From NCBI GenBank assembly GCA_006226225.1, contig SBHI01000188.1, positions 1 through 9,262 on the forward strand: a stretch of 9,262 bases of DNA. The letters run 5' to 3'. A program made the position numbers and the translations under genes. Of this stretch, positions 1 through 8,168 are shown piece by piece. The DNA is from Alphaproteobacteria bacterium (GTDB taxonomy: Bacteria > Pseudomonadota > Alphaproteobacteria > Micavibrionales > CSBR16-224). The stretch's first letter is position 1. Every line of letters starts with the position of its first letter. The notes below the pieces were generated by a model. It saw nothing but the letters and a program-made list of their open reading frames with translations, made no database searches and was not told the DNA's origin.

Positions 1-1278
1 CAGCGTGCGATGGCGATCGAGCGTGAGGAAATCGCCCGTCTGGCAAAAGACCGCGATGACGAGCGCAGCATTTACGAGCGTGGCTTCTACCGCCGTTTGA
101 AAGACGAGTTGGTCGGAAAAGCACTGGTGAAAGCGGCTGCCGGTATGAAGAAAGGCCACAGCATCAAGGCAAGTGATCTTGAAGGCCTGAAGAAAACCGA
201 GCTGCGTGCAATTGTCGTCGATCATGAAAAAACCATGGAAAATATCGAGGAAATGGGTATCAGCTTCGACAAAGCGATCGAAGACCTGAACAACCGCTTC
301 GAAAACAAGGTCGACAAACTGCAACGCGGTGCCGAATTGATGCCGGGCGTGATGAAGATGGTCAAAGTCTTCGTTGCGGTGAAACGCAAAATGCAGCCCG
401 GTGATAAAGTTGCCGGACGCCACGGAAACAAAGGTGTTATCTCGAAAATCATGCCGATGGAAAACATGCCGTATCTGGAAGACGGTACGCCTGTTGATCT
501 GGTTCTGAACCCGCTGGGTGTTCCGAGCCGGATGAATGTCGGTCAGATTTTGGAAACGCATCTGGGCTGGGCATCCGCACAGCTTGGTAAGCAGATCGGT
601 GAAGTGCTGGATCGCATCTATGATGCGCAGGCGCGCAACGATGCCAAAACCGAAACACAGGCCCGTAAGGATCTGCAGGGTAAATTGCAGGATGCCTATG
701 GTGACGAGACATTCAAAACGGACATCAAGACTCTTGATGACAAAGAATTGCTCGAAATGTCTGACAACCTGCGCGGTGGCGTTCCCTATGCGACACCGGT
801 CTTTGATGGTGCGAACGAAATCGACATCAACCAGTTGTTGGAAAAAGCCGGTCTGGATTCTTCGGGACAGGTGACACTGATCGACGGGCGGACGGGCGAG
901 AAATTCGACCGCAAAGTGACCGTCGGTTACAAATACCTGCTGAAACTGCATCACCTGGTGGATGACAAAATTCACGCGCGTTCCATCGGGCCGTATTCTC
1001 TTGTTACGCAGCAGCCTCTGGGTGGTAAAGCCCAGTTCGGTGGCCAGCGTTTCGGGGAGATGGAGGTCTGGGCACTGCAGGCTTATGGTGCGGCCTACAC
1101 CTTGCAGGAAATGCTGACGGTCAAATCGGATGACGTCGCCGGACGGACAAAGGCTTATGAGTCGATTGTTCAGGGCGAAGATACGTTCGAGATCGGTATT
1201 CCGGAATCCTTCAACGTCCTGATCAAGGAATTGAAGGCTCTGGGGCTGAATGTTGACCTGAAACAGAGCGGTTTGTAA
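1..1278 (+). CDS. rpoB: DNA-directed RNA polymerase subunit beta, C-terminal part (5' end outside window)
   Basis: This is the last 425 codons of the beta subunit, which forms one pincer and half of the active-site cleft of the core RNA polymerase. The frame is open from base 1 (Q-R-A before the first Met), so the Met at base 10 is internal and is not a start. The catalytic-side motif GDKVAGRHGNKG is at residues 134-145 of the fragment. Its two lysines (K136 and K144) match E. coli K1065 and K1073, which contact the RNA 3' end and incoming NTP. The C-terminal clamp/anchor region is seen as QQPLGGKAQFGGQRFGEMEVWALQAYGAA, given here only by its key run near residues 337-365. The rifampicin-binding region lies upstream and cannot be assessed. 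The stop TAA is followed after 62 nt by rpoC on the same strand, which is the standard rpoBC order. Identification is certain. Confidence 0.98.
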   Translation, partial: QRAMAIEREEIARLAKDRDDERSIYERGFYRRLKDELVGKALVKAAAGMKKGHSIKASDLEGLKKTELRAIVVDHEKTMENIEEMGISFDKAIEDLNNRFENKVDKLQRGAELMPGVMKMVKVFVAVKRKMQPGDKVAGRHGNKGVISKIMPMENMPYLEDGTPVDLVLNPLGVPSRMNVGQILETHLGWASAQLGKQIGEVLDRIYDAQARNDAKTETQARKDLQGKLQDAYGDETFKTDIKTLDDKELLEMSDNLRGGVPYATPVFDGANEIDINQLLEKAGLDSSGQVTLIDGRTGEKFDRKVTVGYKYLLKLHHLVDDKIHARSIGPYSLVTQQPLGGKAQFGGQRFGEMEVWALQAYGAAYTLQEMLTVKSDDVAGRTKAYESIVQGEDTFEIGIPESFNVLIKELKALGLNVDLKQSGL

Positions 1279-1340
1279 GCCGAAAAAGGTTATCGACAAA
1301 AACAAAAGCGTTACTCAAGATTTTTTTAGGAGACGAGACG

Positions 1341-4300
1341 ATGAATGAAGTGATGAATCTTTTCGGCCAGGTCAGCGGCCCGCAGAGCTTTGACCAGATT
1401 AGAATTTCCATTGCAAGCCCGGAACAGATTTTGTCCTGGTCTTACGGTGAAATCAAAAAGCCGGAAACCATCAACTACCGGACATTCAAACCGGAAAAGG
1501 ACGGCCTTTTCTGTGCCCGTATCTTTGGCCCCGTAAAGGATTACGAATGTCTTTGCGGTAAATACAAGCGCATGAAATACAAAGGTATTATCTGTGAGAA
1601 ATGTGGCGTTGAAGTAACGCTGTCGAAAGTCCGCCGCGACCGCATGGGACATATCCAGCTGGCAGCACCTGTTGCGCATATCTGGTTCCTGAAATCCCTG
1701 CCGAGCCGTATCGGTCTGATGATGGATATGACGCTGAAAGATCTTGAGAAAGTTCTGTATTTCGAAAGCTATATCGTTATCGATCCGGGTTTGACCGCTC
1801 TGAAGCCGAACCAGATTATTTCCGAGCAGGAATATATGGAGATGCAGGATGAATATGGCGAAGACAGCTTCCAGGCCGGTATCGGTGCCGAAGCGCTGCG
1901 CGAAATTCTGCTGACGGTCAATCTTGAAGACGAGCGCGTGAAAGTTGAAACGGAACTGGCGGAAACCAATTCCGAAGCCAAACGCAAAAAACTGATCAAG
2001 CGCCTGAAACTGCTGGAAGCCTTCATTGCATCCGGTACGCGTCCGGAATGGATGATTCTGGATGTTGTTCCGGTTATTCCGCCGGAACTGCGTCCGCTGG
2101 TGCCGCTGGATGGTGGCCGTTTCGCGACATCGGATCTGAACGATCTGTACCGCCGCGTGATCAACCGTAACAACCGTCTGCAGCGCCTGATTGAGCTGCG
2201 TGCGCCGGATATCATTATCCGAAACGAAAAACGTATGCTGCAGGAAGCTGTTGACGCGCTGTTTGATAACGGCCGTCGCGGCCGTGTCATTACCGGCACG
2301 AACAAACGCCCGCTGAAATCTCTTTCCGATATGCTGAAAGGGAAGCAGGGTCGTTTCCGTCAGAACCTGCTTGGTAAACGTGTCGATTACTCGGGCCGTT
2401 CCGTTATCGTGGTTGGTCCCGAGCTGCTCTTGCACCAATGCGGTCTGCCGAAGAAAATGGCGCTGGAGCTGTTCAAGCCGTTTATTTATAACCGTCTGCA
2501 GCTCTACGGACTTGCCAATACGGTCAAAGCCGCGAAAAAGATGGTCGAGCTGGAACGTCCGGAAGTCTGGGATATCCTCTCCGAAGTTATCCGCGAGCAT
2601 CCGGTTCTTCTGAACCGTGCGCCGACGCTGCACCGTCTTGGTATTCAGGCATTCGAGCCGGTACTGGTTGAAGGGAAAGCCATTCAGCTGCATCCGCTGG
2701 TTTGTACAGCCTTTAACGCCGACTTTGACGGTGACCAAATGGCTGTCCATGTTCCGCTGTCTGTTGAAGCACAGCTGGAAGCGCGTGTTCTGATGATGTC
2801 CACGAACAACATTCTGCGTCCTGCCGACGGTAAGCCGATTATCGTGCCGTCACAGGATATCATTCTGGGTCTGTACTATCTGTCGCTTGCGGTGGAAGGT
2901 ATGCCGGGTGAGGGAATGCTGATTACGGATTCAGGTGAATTGCAGCATGCGCTGGATACGGGTGCGGTTTCCCTGCACGCGAAAGTCAAAGCGCGCTACC
3001 ACAATGTGGATGCCGACGGTAACCCGACCGTTAATCTGGTCGAAACCACGCCGGGTCGTCTGCTGTTGTCGGAACTGTTGCCGAAAAGCCACGAAATTCC
3101 GTTCGAGGTCATCAACCGCGTTCTGACCAAGAAGGAAATTTCCAACCTGATCGACGTTGTTTACCGCCATTGCGGTCAGAAACGTACGGTAATCTTCTGT
3201 GACCGCATGATGGCCACAGGATTCCGTTACGCTTGTAAAGCCGGTATTTCCTTCGGTAAAAACGATCTGATCATTCCCGATGCGAAACAGCCGCTTGTTG
3301 ATGAAGCGAATGAGCGCGTCAAGGAATACGAGCTGCAGTATCAGGAAGGTCTGATCACGAAAGGCGAAAAATACAATAAGGTCGTCGATATCTGGGCAAC
3401 TTGTACCGACCGCGTCACTGAAAAAATGATGGAAGCGATTTCCGCCCCGGATGAAAACGGGCAGATGAACTCCGTCTATATGATGGCGCATTCCGGTGCA
3501 CGTGGTTCCACCACACAGATGCGTCAGCTGGCCGGTATGCGCGGTCTGATGGCGAAACCGTCTGGTGAAATTATCGAAACGCCGATTATCTCGAACTTTA
3601 AAGAAGGTCTGTCGGTGCTGGAATACTTCAACTCCACACACGGTGCCCGTAAAGGTCTGGCTGATACGGCTCTGAAAACGGCCAACTCCGGTTATCTGAC
3701 GCGTCGTCTGGTTGATGTTGCGCAGGATGCCATTATCTCGGCAACGGATTGTGGTACGGATAAAGGTATCACGCTTAGCCCGGTTATCGAGGGCGGTGAC
3801 GTGATCGTTAGCCTGTCCGAGCGCGTCCTTGGCCGTACGGCGGCTGTTGATGTGCTGGATCCGCTTTCCGGAACGGTGATCGTCAAAGCCGGCGAGATGA
3901 TGGATGAGGCAATTTCCGAGCAAATCGAAACCGCCGGTATCGACTCCGTGCTGGTACGCTCTGTTCTGACCTGTGAAGCGCCTGAAAACGGCATTTGCGC
4001 ACGTTGCTATGGTCGTGACCTTGCACGCGGAACGGAAGTCAATATGGGAGAGGCTGTCGGCGTTATGGCGGCACAGTCCATCGGTGAGCCCGGTACGCAG
4101 CTGACGATGCGGACATTCCACATCGGTGGCGCGGCACAGCGTGGTGCGATGCAGACCGCTGTTGAAGCAGCCTTCCCGGCAACCGTCAATATCCGCAACA
4201 AAAACATCGTCACCAATAGTGACGGCGTCCAGATCGTGATGTCACGCAACACCGAAGTGGTGCTGGTTGACAAGAACGGCGTGGAAAAAGCAACCCACCG

Positions 4301-5549
4301 CCTGCCTTACGGCGCGAAGCTGCTGGTTGCGGAAGAAGAGCAAGTCAAGAAAGGTGCGAAACTGGCGGAATGGGATCCGTACACCGTGCCGATCCTGATT
4401 GAGAAAGACGGTATCGTTCAGTACAGCGATCTGACCGAAGGCGTGTCGATCAATGAGGAAATGGACGAAGCAACGGGTATCTCTTCGAAAGTTGTCGCCG
4501 ACTGGCGTCAGCAGCCGAAAGGTGCGCAGTTGAAGCCGCGCATCGCACTTGTCGATAAAAAAGGCAAAGTTGTCACATTGCCCAGCGGTATGGAAGCCAA
4601 TTACTACATGCCTGTCGGCGCCATTCTGAACGTTGAAAACGGTGCAGAGGTCAAGGCCGGTGACGTGATTGCCCGTATCCCGCGCGAAACATCGAAAACG
4701 CGTGATATTACCGGTGGTCTGCCGCGTGTGGCCGAGCTGTTCGAGGCGCGTCGTCCGAAAGACTTCGCAATCATCTCGGAAATCGATGGTCAGGTCGAAT
4801 TCGGTAAGGATTACAAGGCAAAACGCCGTATTGTTGTCCGTCCGACGGATGGTAAGGGCGAGCCGAAAGAATATCTGGTACCGAAAGGCAAGCACATTGC
4901 CGTGAATGAAGGCGACTACGTCCGCAAGGGTGACGCGCTGATTGACGGTAACATGGTGCCGCATGATATTCTGGCAGCACTTGGTGTCGAGGCACTGGCG
5001 CATTACCTGATTAACGAGATCCAGGAGGTTTACCGCCTGCAGGGTGTTCGTATCAGTGACAAACATATCGAGGTCATCACACGTCAGATGCTCCAGAAAA
5101 TGGAGATCACGGAAACGGGTGAAACCACCTATCTTGTCGGTGAACAGGTTGACCGTCTGGAGCTGGAAGAAGCCAATGCGAAAATGCGCGAGGCAAGCAA
5201 ACAGCCTGCGGCGGCGATCCCTGTGTTGCAGGGTATCACGAAAGCCAGCCTGCAGACGCGTTCCTTCATCTCTGCGGCATCGTTCCAGGAAACGACGCGT
5301 GTCCTGACCGAAGCGGCTGTCAACGGCAAGGTTGACCGTTTGCAAGGCCTGAAAGAGAACGTCATCGTTGGTCGCCTGATCCCGGCCGGTACGGGTTCGG
5401 TTGTCCATACGCTGAAACGTATTGCTGCCGAGCGTGACAAGGTTGCGATGGCTGCTCATACAATGATTGAAGAGCAGGCTGTTGAAGCGGCACAGCTGGA
5501 AGATCAGCAGGAAGGCGAAGAAACCGGCGGCAAAGCTGCTTCCGCGTAA
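1341..5549 (+). CDS. rpoC: DNA-directed RNA polymerase subunit beta' (complete)
   Basis: This is the catalytic largest subunit of RNA polymerase, 1402 aa (E. coli 1407). The N-terminal zinc site is C70, C72, C85 and C88. The rudder/switch-2 region NLLGKRVDYSGR is at 342-353. The Mg-binding motif NADFDGDQM is at 459-467 with D461, D463 and D465. The bridge helix covers about 768-804. The second zinc site is C804, C878, C886 and C889; it has one more residue between the second and third Cys than E. coli. The trigger loop includes M923, R924 and H927. A long insertion of about 935-1120 inside the trigger loop corresponds to the proteobacterial SI3 module. The tail after about 1375 is acidic and low in complexity. 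The start ATG has an AGGAGA Shine-Dalgarno at 1328-1333, 7 nt upstream. The gene is co-directional with rpoB 62 nt away and is followed by an intrinsic terminator. No key residue is missing. Confidence 0.99.
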   Translation: MNEVMNLFGQVSGPQSFDQIRISIASPEQILSWSYGEIKKPETINYRTFKPEKDGLFCARIFGPVKDYECLCGKYKRMKYKGIICEKCGVEVTLSKVRRDRMGHIQLAAPVAHIWFLKSLPSRIGLMMDMTLKDLEKVLYFESYIVIDPGLTALKPNQIISEQEYMEMQDEYGEDSFQAGIGAEALREILLTVNLEDERVKVETELAETNSEAKRKKLIKRLKLLEAFIASGTRPEWMILDVVPVIPPELRPLVPLDGGRFATSDLNDLYRRVINRNNRLQRLIELRAPDIIIRNEKRMLQEAVDALFDNGRRGRVITGTNKRPLKSLSDMLKGKQGRFRQNLLGKRVDYSGRSVIVVGPELLLHQCGLPKKMALELFKPFIYNRLQLYGLANTVKAAKKMVELERPEVWDILSEVIREHPVLLNRAPTLHRLGIQAFEPVLVEGKAIQLHPLVCTAFNADFDGDQMAVHVPLSVEAQLEARVLMMSTNNILRPADGKPIIVPSQDIILGLYYLSLAVEGMPGEGMLITDSGELQHALDTGAVSLHAKVKARYHNVDADGNPTVNLVETTPGRLLLSELLPKSHEIPFEVINRVLTKKEISNLIDVVYRHCGQKRTVIFCDRMMATGFRYACKAGISFGKNDLIIPDAKQPLVDEANERVKEYELQYQEGLITKGEKYNKVVDIWATCTDRVTEKMMEAISAPDENGQMNSVYMMAHSGARGSTTQMRQLAGMRGLMAKPSGEIIETPIISNFKEGLSVLEYFNSTHGARKGLADTALKTANSGYLTRRLVDVAQDAIISATDCGTDKGITLSPVIEGGDVIVSLSERVLGRTAAVDVLDPLSGTVIVKAGEMMDEAISEQIETAGIDSVLVRSVLTCEAPENGICARCYGRDLARGTEVNMGEAVGVMAAQSIGEPGTQLTMRTFHIGGAAQRGAMQTAVEAAFPATVNIRNKNIVTNSDGVQIVMSRNTEVVLVDKNGVEKATHRLPYGAKLLVAEEEQVKKGAKLAEWDPYTVPILIEKDGIVQYSDLTEGVSINEEMDEATGISSKVVADWRQQPKGAQLKPRIALVDKKGKVVTLPSGMEANYYMPVGAILNVENGAEVKAGDVIARIPRETSKTRDITGGLPRVAELFEARRPKDFAIISEIDGQVEFGKDYKAKRRIVVRPTDGKGEPKEYLVPKGKHIAVNEGDYVRKGDALIDGNMVPHDILAALGVEALAHYLINEIQEVYRLQGVRISDKHIEVITRQMLQKMEITETGETTYLVGEQVDRLELEEANAKMREASKQPAAAIPVLQGITKASLQTRSFISAASFQETTRVLTEAAVNGKVDRLQGLKENVIVGRLIPAGTGSVVHTLKRIAAERDKVAMAAHTMIEEQAVEAAQLEDQQEGEETGGKAASA

Positions 5550-5573
5550 CACGCCTGACAAAAAGACAAATAG

Positions 5574-5605
5574 AGAGCGGCAGGAGACTGCCGCTCTTTG
5601 TTTTT
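5574..5605 (+). terminator. Intrinsic terminator of the rpoBC operon
   Basis: A perfect 10-bp GC-rich stem (AGAGCGGCAG / CTGCCGCTCT) with a GAGA tetraloop is followed by TTTGTTTTT. It starts 24 nt after the rpoC stop. The T-tract runs into the stop codon of the convergent hydrolase gene (5604-5606). On the minus strand the same stem is followed by a weaker T-rich stretch (ATTTGTCTTTTT), so it may also end transcription of the hydrolase, making it bidirectional. Confidence 0.93.
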
Positions 5606-6476
5606 ATGGTGTTTTATCGAGCCAGTCTGTGACGGCGGCGATTTGACCGGGAGCCATCAGCGATGGCACATGGCCGCAATCGGGGAAGCTGATCACATCC
5701 ATTTTTTTACCGCCGCCGCGTTTGTGCATTTTCTCAATGATCTCTTCCGTCAGGAGAAAAGATTGTGTGCCGTGCAGAGTCAGCACGGGGCATTTGATAT
5801 GATCCCAGAACGGCCATAGGTCAAGCTCGCCGATTGGCTGGGTTTCAAAAATCACCGCGATTTTCGGATCATAGGCATAGGTCACGCCGCCACCCTCCAG
5901 CGGGCGTGCATTATGCTGCGCCATATGCTGCCATTGTTCATCCGTAATCGGTCCCCATGACAAGCCGCGGGTTTCGCGCATGCGTTGCTCCAGCGCGGCA
6001 AGATCGTCAAAGCGGTAGCTTTTGGAAATCACATCATAAATAAAATCCAGCGCGGGCTGCGGCACTTCCGGCCCGACATCGTTTAAAACCAGCCGCCCGA
6101 TCGGGGAGAAGGGAATACCGGCAAGACGCATGCCGAGGAGACCGCCCAGAGAAACGCCCAGCCAGTCGACACTGCCCGGTTTGTTGACACCCAGATGTGC
6201 CAGCAAGCCTGTTAAATCATGACAATATTGCGCGTAATTGTAATCCAGCGGGTTTTTGAGGAAATCGCTGCGTCCACGCCCCGGCAGGTCAATGGCGATA
6301 AAGCGGTAGCCTTTTTCGACCAAAGCGGGGGCGATGTAATCGAAATCAAAACCGTTACCCGTCAGCCCGTGCACGCCGATCATCAACCGCCCGTCTTTCG
6401 CGCCCCAGTCGCTATAGACGAGTTTGTGAAATCCGGCGCTGTCCAGCCCGTAGAAATATCCTTCGCTGTAAGACAT
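5604..6476 (-). CDS. Alpha/beta hydrolase fold protein
   Basis: A 290-aa cytoplasmic alpha/beta hydrolase; no signal peptide is seen. The oxyanion-side HG motif is in IGVHGLTGNG at 33-42, and the strand/turn IDLPGRGRSD is at 62-71. The nucleophile elbow is GVSLG at 107-111, with Ser109. The C-terminal catalytic His is H269 in CGHVPS. The usual acid after strand beta7 (the D in a 'G..SDLL' pattern) is replaced by Phe240 in GTQSFLL. Asp133 at the end of strand beta6 (LVLNDVGPE) is a possible substitute acid, as in haloalkane dehalogenase-type triads. Substrate is unknown; the family contains esterases, C-C hydrolases, dehalogenases and inactive members. No good Shine-Dalgarno precedes the ATG. 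It lies 38 nt downstream of the VOC gene on the same strand, so co-transcription is likely. Its stop codon overlaps the rpoC terminator T-tract. Confidence 0.9.
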   Translation of the reverse strand: MSYSEGYFYGLDSAGFHKLVYSDWGAKDGRLMIGVHGLTGNGFDFDYIAPALVEKGYRFIAIDLPGRGRSDFLKNPLDYNYAQYCHDLTGLLAHLGVNKPGSVDWLGVSLGGLLGMRLAGIPFSPIGRLVLNDVGPEVPQPALDFIYDVISKSYRFDDLAALEQRMRETRGLSWGPITDEQWQHMAQHNARPLEGGGVTYAYDPKIAVIFETQPIGELDLWPFWDHIKCPVLTLHGTQSFLLTEEIIEKMHKRGGGKKMDVISFPDCGHVPSLMAPGQIAAVTDWLDKTP

Positions 6477-6514
6477 GTATGAAGTTTAGAAACAGGGCAG
6501 GGCGGTGGCAAGGA

Positions 6515-6880
6515 TTAAAAATCCATCTCCTGCCCGAACATGATGCGGTGGCCGTCAATGGTGCGCAGGGCGAATTCGCGCATGCCCCAGTCTTCATCGC
6601 GCAGCGGCTTCAGAATTTCGCCGCCTGCGGCTTTGACCGTTTCGAAATAGGCGTCGATATCATCCAGTTCCAGATAGGCGAAATAGGAATGGTCACCCAG
6701 CCCGCCCGCAGGGGTGGCATCGGGGCATTCGCCCGCCATGATGCAGCAATCATCTTTGACGAAAAAGCGCCAGCCGGGGTCGCCGATCTCCCGCACCTCA
6801 AAGTCCAGAATATTTTGGTAATATTTGGCGGAAGCCTCTAGGTCAAGGACGGCAATCACATATTTGGTGGATTTGATCAT
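6515..6880 (-). CDS. VOC (glyoxalase/bleomycin-resistance fold) family protein
   Basis: A 121-aa protein with the two-module beta-alpha-beta-beta-beta pattern of vicinal-oxygen-chelate proteins. Module 1 opens with YVIAVLDLEASAKYY (7-21) and module 2 with YFAYLELDDIDAYFE (66-80). The end WGMREFALRTIDGHRIMFGQ (98-117) is typical of the bleomycin-resistance-like branch. Positions that hold metal ligands in glyoxalase I appear as K6/Y7, M48, F67 and M114, so a metal-dependent lyase or dioxygenase role is unlikely; ligand binding or sequestration is the more natural guess. This is inferred by eye alignment. The ATG is 21 nt from the 3' end of the tRNA-Pro gene on the same strand, with a run of seven T between them and no visible Shine-Dalgarno. 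It precedes the alpha/beta hydrolase by 38 nt. Substrate is unknown. Confidence 0.88.
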   Translation of the reverse strand: MIKSTKYVIAVLDLEASAKYYQNILDFEVREIGDPGWRFFVKDDCCIMAGECPDATPAGGLGDHSYFAYLELDDIDAYFETVKAAGGEILKPLRDEDWGMREFALRTIDGHRIMFGQEMDF

Positions 6881-6901
6881 CTGCGTGTTTTAAGAAAAAA
6901 A

Positions 6902-6978
6902 TGGTCGGGGTGAGAGGATTCGAACCTCCGGCCTCTGCCTCCCGAAGGCAGCGCGCTACCAGACTGCGCCACACCCCG
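6902..6978 (-). tRNA. tRNA-Pro (anticodon CGG), CCA encoded
   Basis: The 77-nt minus-strand cloverleaf has the acceptor stem CGGGGTG (6972-6978) paired with CACCCCG (6906-6912), then discriminator A and CCA (6902-6904). The anticodon stem CTGCC/GGCAG encloses the loop TTCGGGA (6940-6946), giving anticodon CGG at 6942-6944, which reads CCG proline codons. The T arm has the GGTTCGAATCC pattern. All stems are intact, so it is expected to be functional. Confidence 0.98.
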
Positions 6979-7002
6979 ACTCTTTATAATGAAAGCATCG
7001 GT

Positions 7003-7031
7003 AATATAATTGATAAGAAAGGCTTTGTCAT
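7003..7031 (-). promoter_or_regulatory. Sigma70-type promoter for tRNA-Pro (and probably the VOC-hydrolase genes)
   Basis: On the minus strand the -35 box is ATGACA (7026-7031, 5 of 6 to TTGACA), the spacer is exactly 17 nt, and the -10 box is TATATT (7003-7008, 5 of 6 to TATAAT). The -10 box ends 24 nt before the first base of the tRNA, giving a short 5' leader of about 17 nt, as expected for a tRNA gene. Confidence 0.8.
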
Positions 7032-7079
7032 TGAAAAAATTTGCGCGGATTCTCTGTTAGGCATAAAATAATTTCTACG

Positions 7080-7475
7080 ATGACAGAAGAACAGACGGAC
7101 AAAAACGAAGAAATATCCAAAAGCACGCAAGTAGAGACCGGCGGCGCGCCTGCGGAGGGTTTTGCGTATAAATTCCGCACGGCGTGGCTGTGGGGTGTTT
7201 TTGCCTATTGTTTGTATTACTTTTTCAATCACCCGCCTGTGGAGCTGGGCTATACCGGTTATTTCACAATCATCATGGCTTTGCTGTTCTGTTTTCCGCC
7301 TGTACACCGCATCTTCCTGCGTTACGATAAGCCGGTTTCCGATACAGTTACGCGCAGTTTGATCGTGCTGGCCCTGCTTGTTTATTACACATATTTGCTG
7401 GAGGCTGTGTCAAAGCCGGAGTCGGATACGGTCGCGCCGCCAGCGATGGAAAAGACAGTCAAAACGGAAGAATAA
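7080..7475 (+). CDS. Unrecognised small membrane protein, three predicted transmembrane segments
   Basis: I do not recognise this protein. With the ATG at 7080 it is 131 aa. It has a polar N-terminus of about 30 residues (MTEEQTDKNEE...), then hydrophobic segments at about 35-49, 57-73 and 92-109. The last ends before a charged, proline-containing tail of about 20 residues. The short loops carry HPP (51-53) and RIFLRYDK (77-84). It is probably an inner-membrane protein. The start is uncertain: a TTG at 7041 would add 13 residues (MRGFSVRHK...), but neither start has a clear Shine-Dalgarno. A weak TTGCGC-17-TAAAAT match (7041-7069) could give a nearly leaderless transcript from the 7080 ATG. 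It is divergent from tRNA-Pro, and its stop is separated by a single base from the stop of the convergent ankyrin gene. Confidence 0.75.
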   Translation: MTEEQTDKNEEISKSTQVETGGAPAEGFAYKFRTAWLWGVFAYCLYYFFNHPPVELGYTGYFTIIMALLFCFPPVHRIFLRYDKPVSDTVTRSLIVLALLVYYTYLLEAVSKPESDTVAPPAMEKTVKTEE

Positions 7476-7476
7476 T

Positions 7477-8100
7477 TTAGCGGCGGCGGATATTGCGCGC
7501 GCTGGTACTGACAAAAGGATGCGGGGCATCTTTCCCCTGTTTTTTCAGCCAGTCATAGGCTTCCATGATTTCACCGCGGTTGTTGCGGAAATCATCGAAC
7601 ATCAGCGGGTGTGCCGGATGTTTGTCAATGCTCTGGGTGACGGTGCGGGCGGCAAAATCGAAAACTTTGCAAAGTTCCCCTAGTTTTTCCGCCTGTCCTT
7701 CAAATTTGATGACGGTATGGCCGTTCAGCATTTGATAGGGCTCGCCCAGACGCCGCTGGTTGCTCTCCGCTTTGTGGGAGACCAGCAGTTCCATATGGCG
7801 CAGTTTTTCCGCATCCGGCAGACTGGTGTAATCCGCACCATATTCCAGCAGCAGCCGCAGAATATCGGTATGGTTGTTTTGGGCGGCGCACTTGATCGGG
7901 GCGGGGCCAAGCGGATCTGCACCGTTTTCCAACAGGCATTTGGCAGCGTCAAAATTACCATTATTACAGGCCCATTGCAGGGCGGAATCGTCCTGATAGT
8001 GGATATCTGCGTCTTTTTCCAGTGCCGTGCGGATGCCGTCGACATCGCCGATTTTGGCATATCTGACCAGATTAAGCGTCCAAAAGGATTGTTGGTCCAT
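7477..8100 (-). CDS. Ankyrin-repeat protein, downstream copy of a tandem pair
   Basis: A 207-aa protein with no signal peptide or membrane segment. About three ankyrin repeats span residues 12-94, marked by repeat-end motifs such as ENGADPLG (58-65) and LLLEYGAD (83-90). A linker leads to a C-terminal domain at about 117-196 (RLGEPYQ ... HPF) that I cannot name. The next gene upstream (8211-8843) encodes a paralog: the C-terminal domains match at 48 of 80 positions without gaps, and a 48-residue ankyrin stretch matches at 27. Ankyrin repeats usually bind protein partners; no catalytic motif is visible, so the function is unknown. The tail is basic (ends in RRR). The Shine-Dalgarno is weak (GGCGGG about 9 nt upstream). 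A candidate own promoter lies in the 110-bp gap upstream; read-through from the paralog is also possible. Confidence 0.88.
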   Translation of the reverse strand: MDQQSFWTLNLVRYAKIGDVDGIRTALEKDADIHYQDDSALQWACNNGNFDAAKCLLENGADPLGPAPIKCAAQNNHTDILRLLLEYGADYTSLPDAEKLRHMELLVSHKAESNQRRLGEPYQMLNGHTVIKFEGQAEKLGELCKVFDFAARTVTQSIDKHPAHPLMFDDFRNNRGEIMEAYDWLKKQGKDAPHPFVSTSARNIRRR

Positions 8101-8168
8101 CGGTTTCTGCCCGCCTTCGTTCTGAAAGCGTCCTGTTCTTTAATATTTGAAAATTGTCCTGTGAGGGC

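Noticed and set aside
1326..5561. Three long minus-strand open frames (474, 396 and 439 codons) opposite rpoC
   Set aside because: They lie wholly antisense to a highly conserved gene, their translations show no recognisable domains, and strong codon bias in rpoC explains the lack of stops.
7041..7079. TTG start adding 13 residues to the small membrane protein
   Set aside because: It has no Shine-Dalgarno and sits close to the divergent tRNA promoter. The ATG at 7080 gives a more natural polar N-terminus, though this is not settled.
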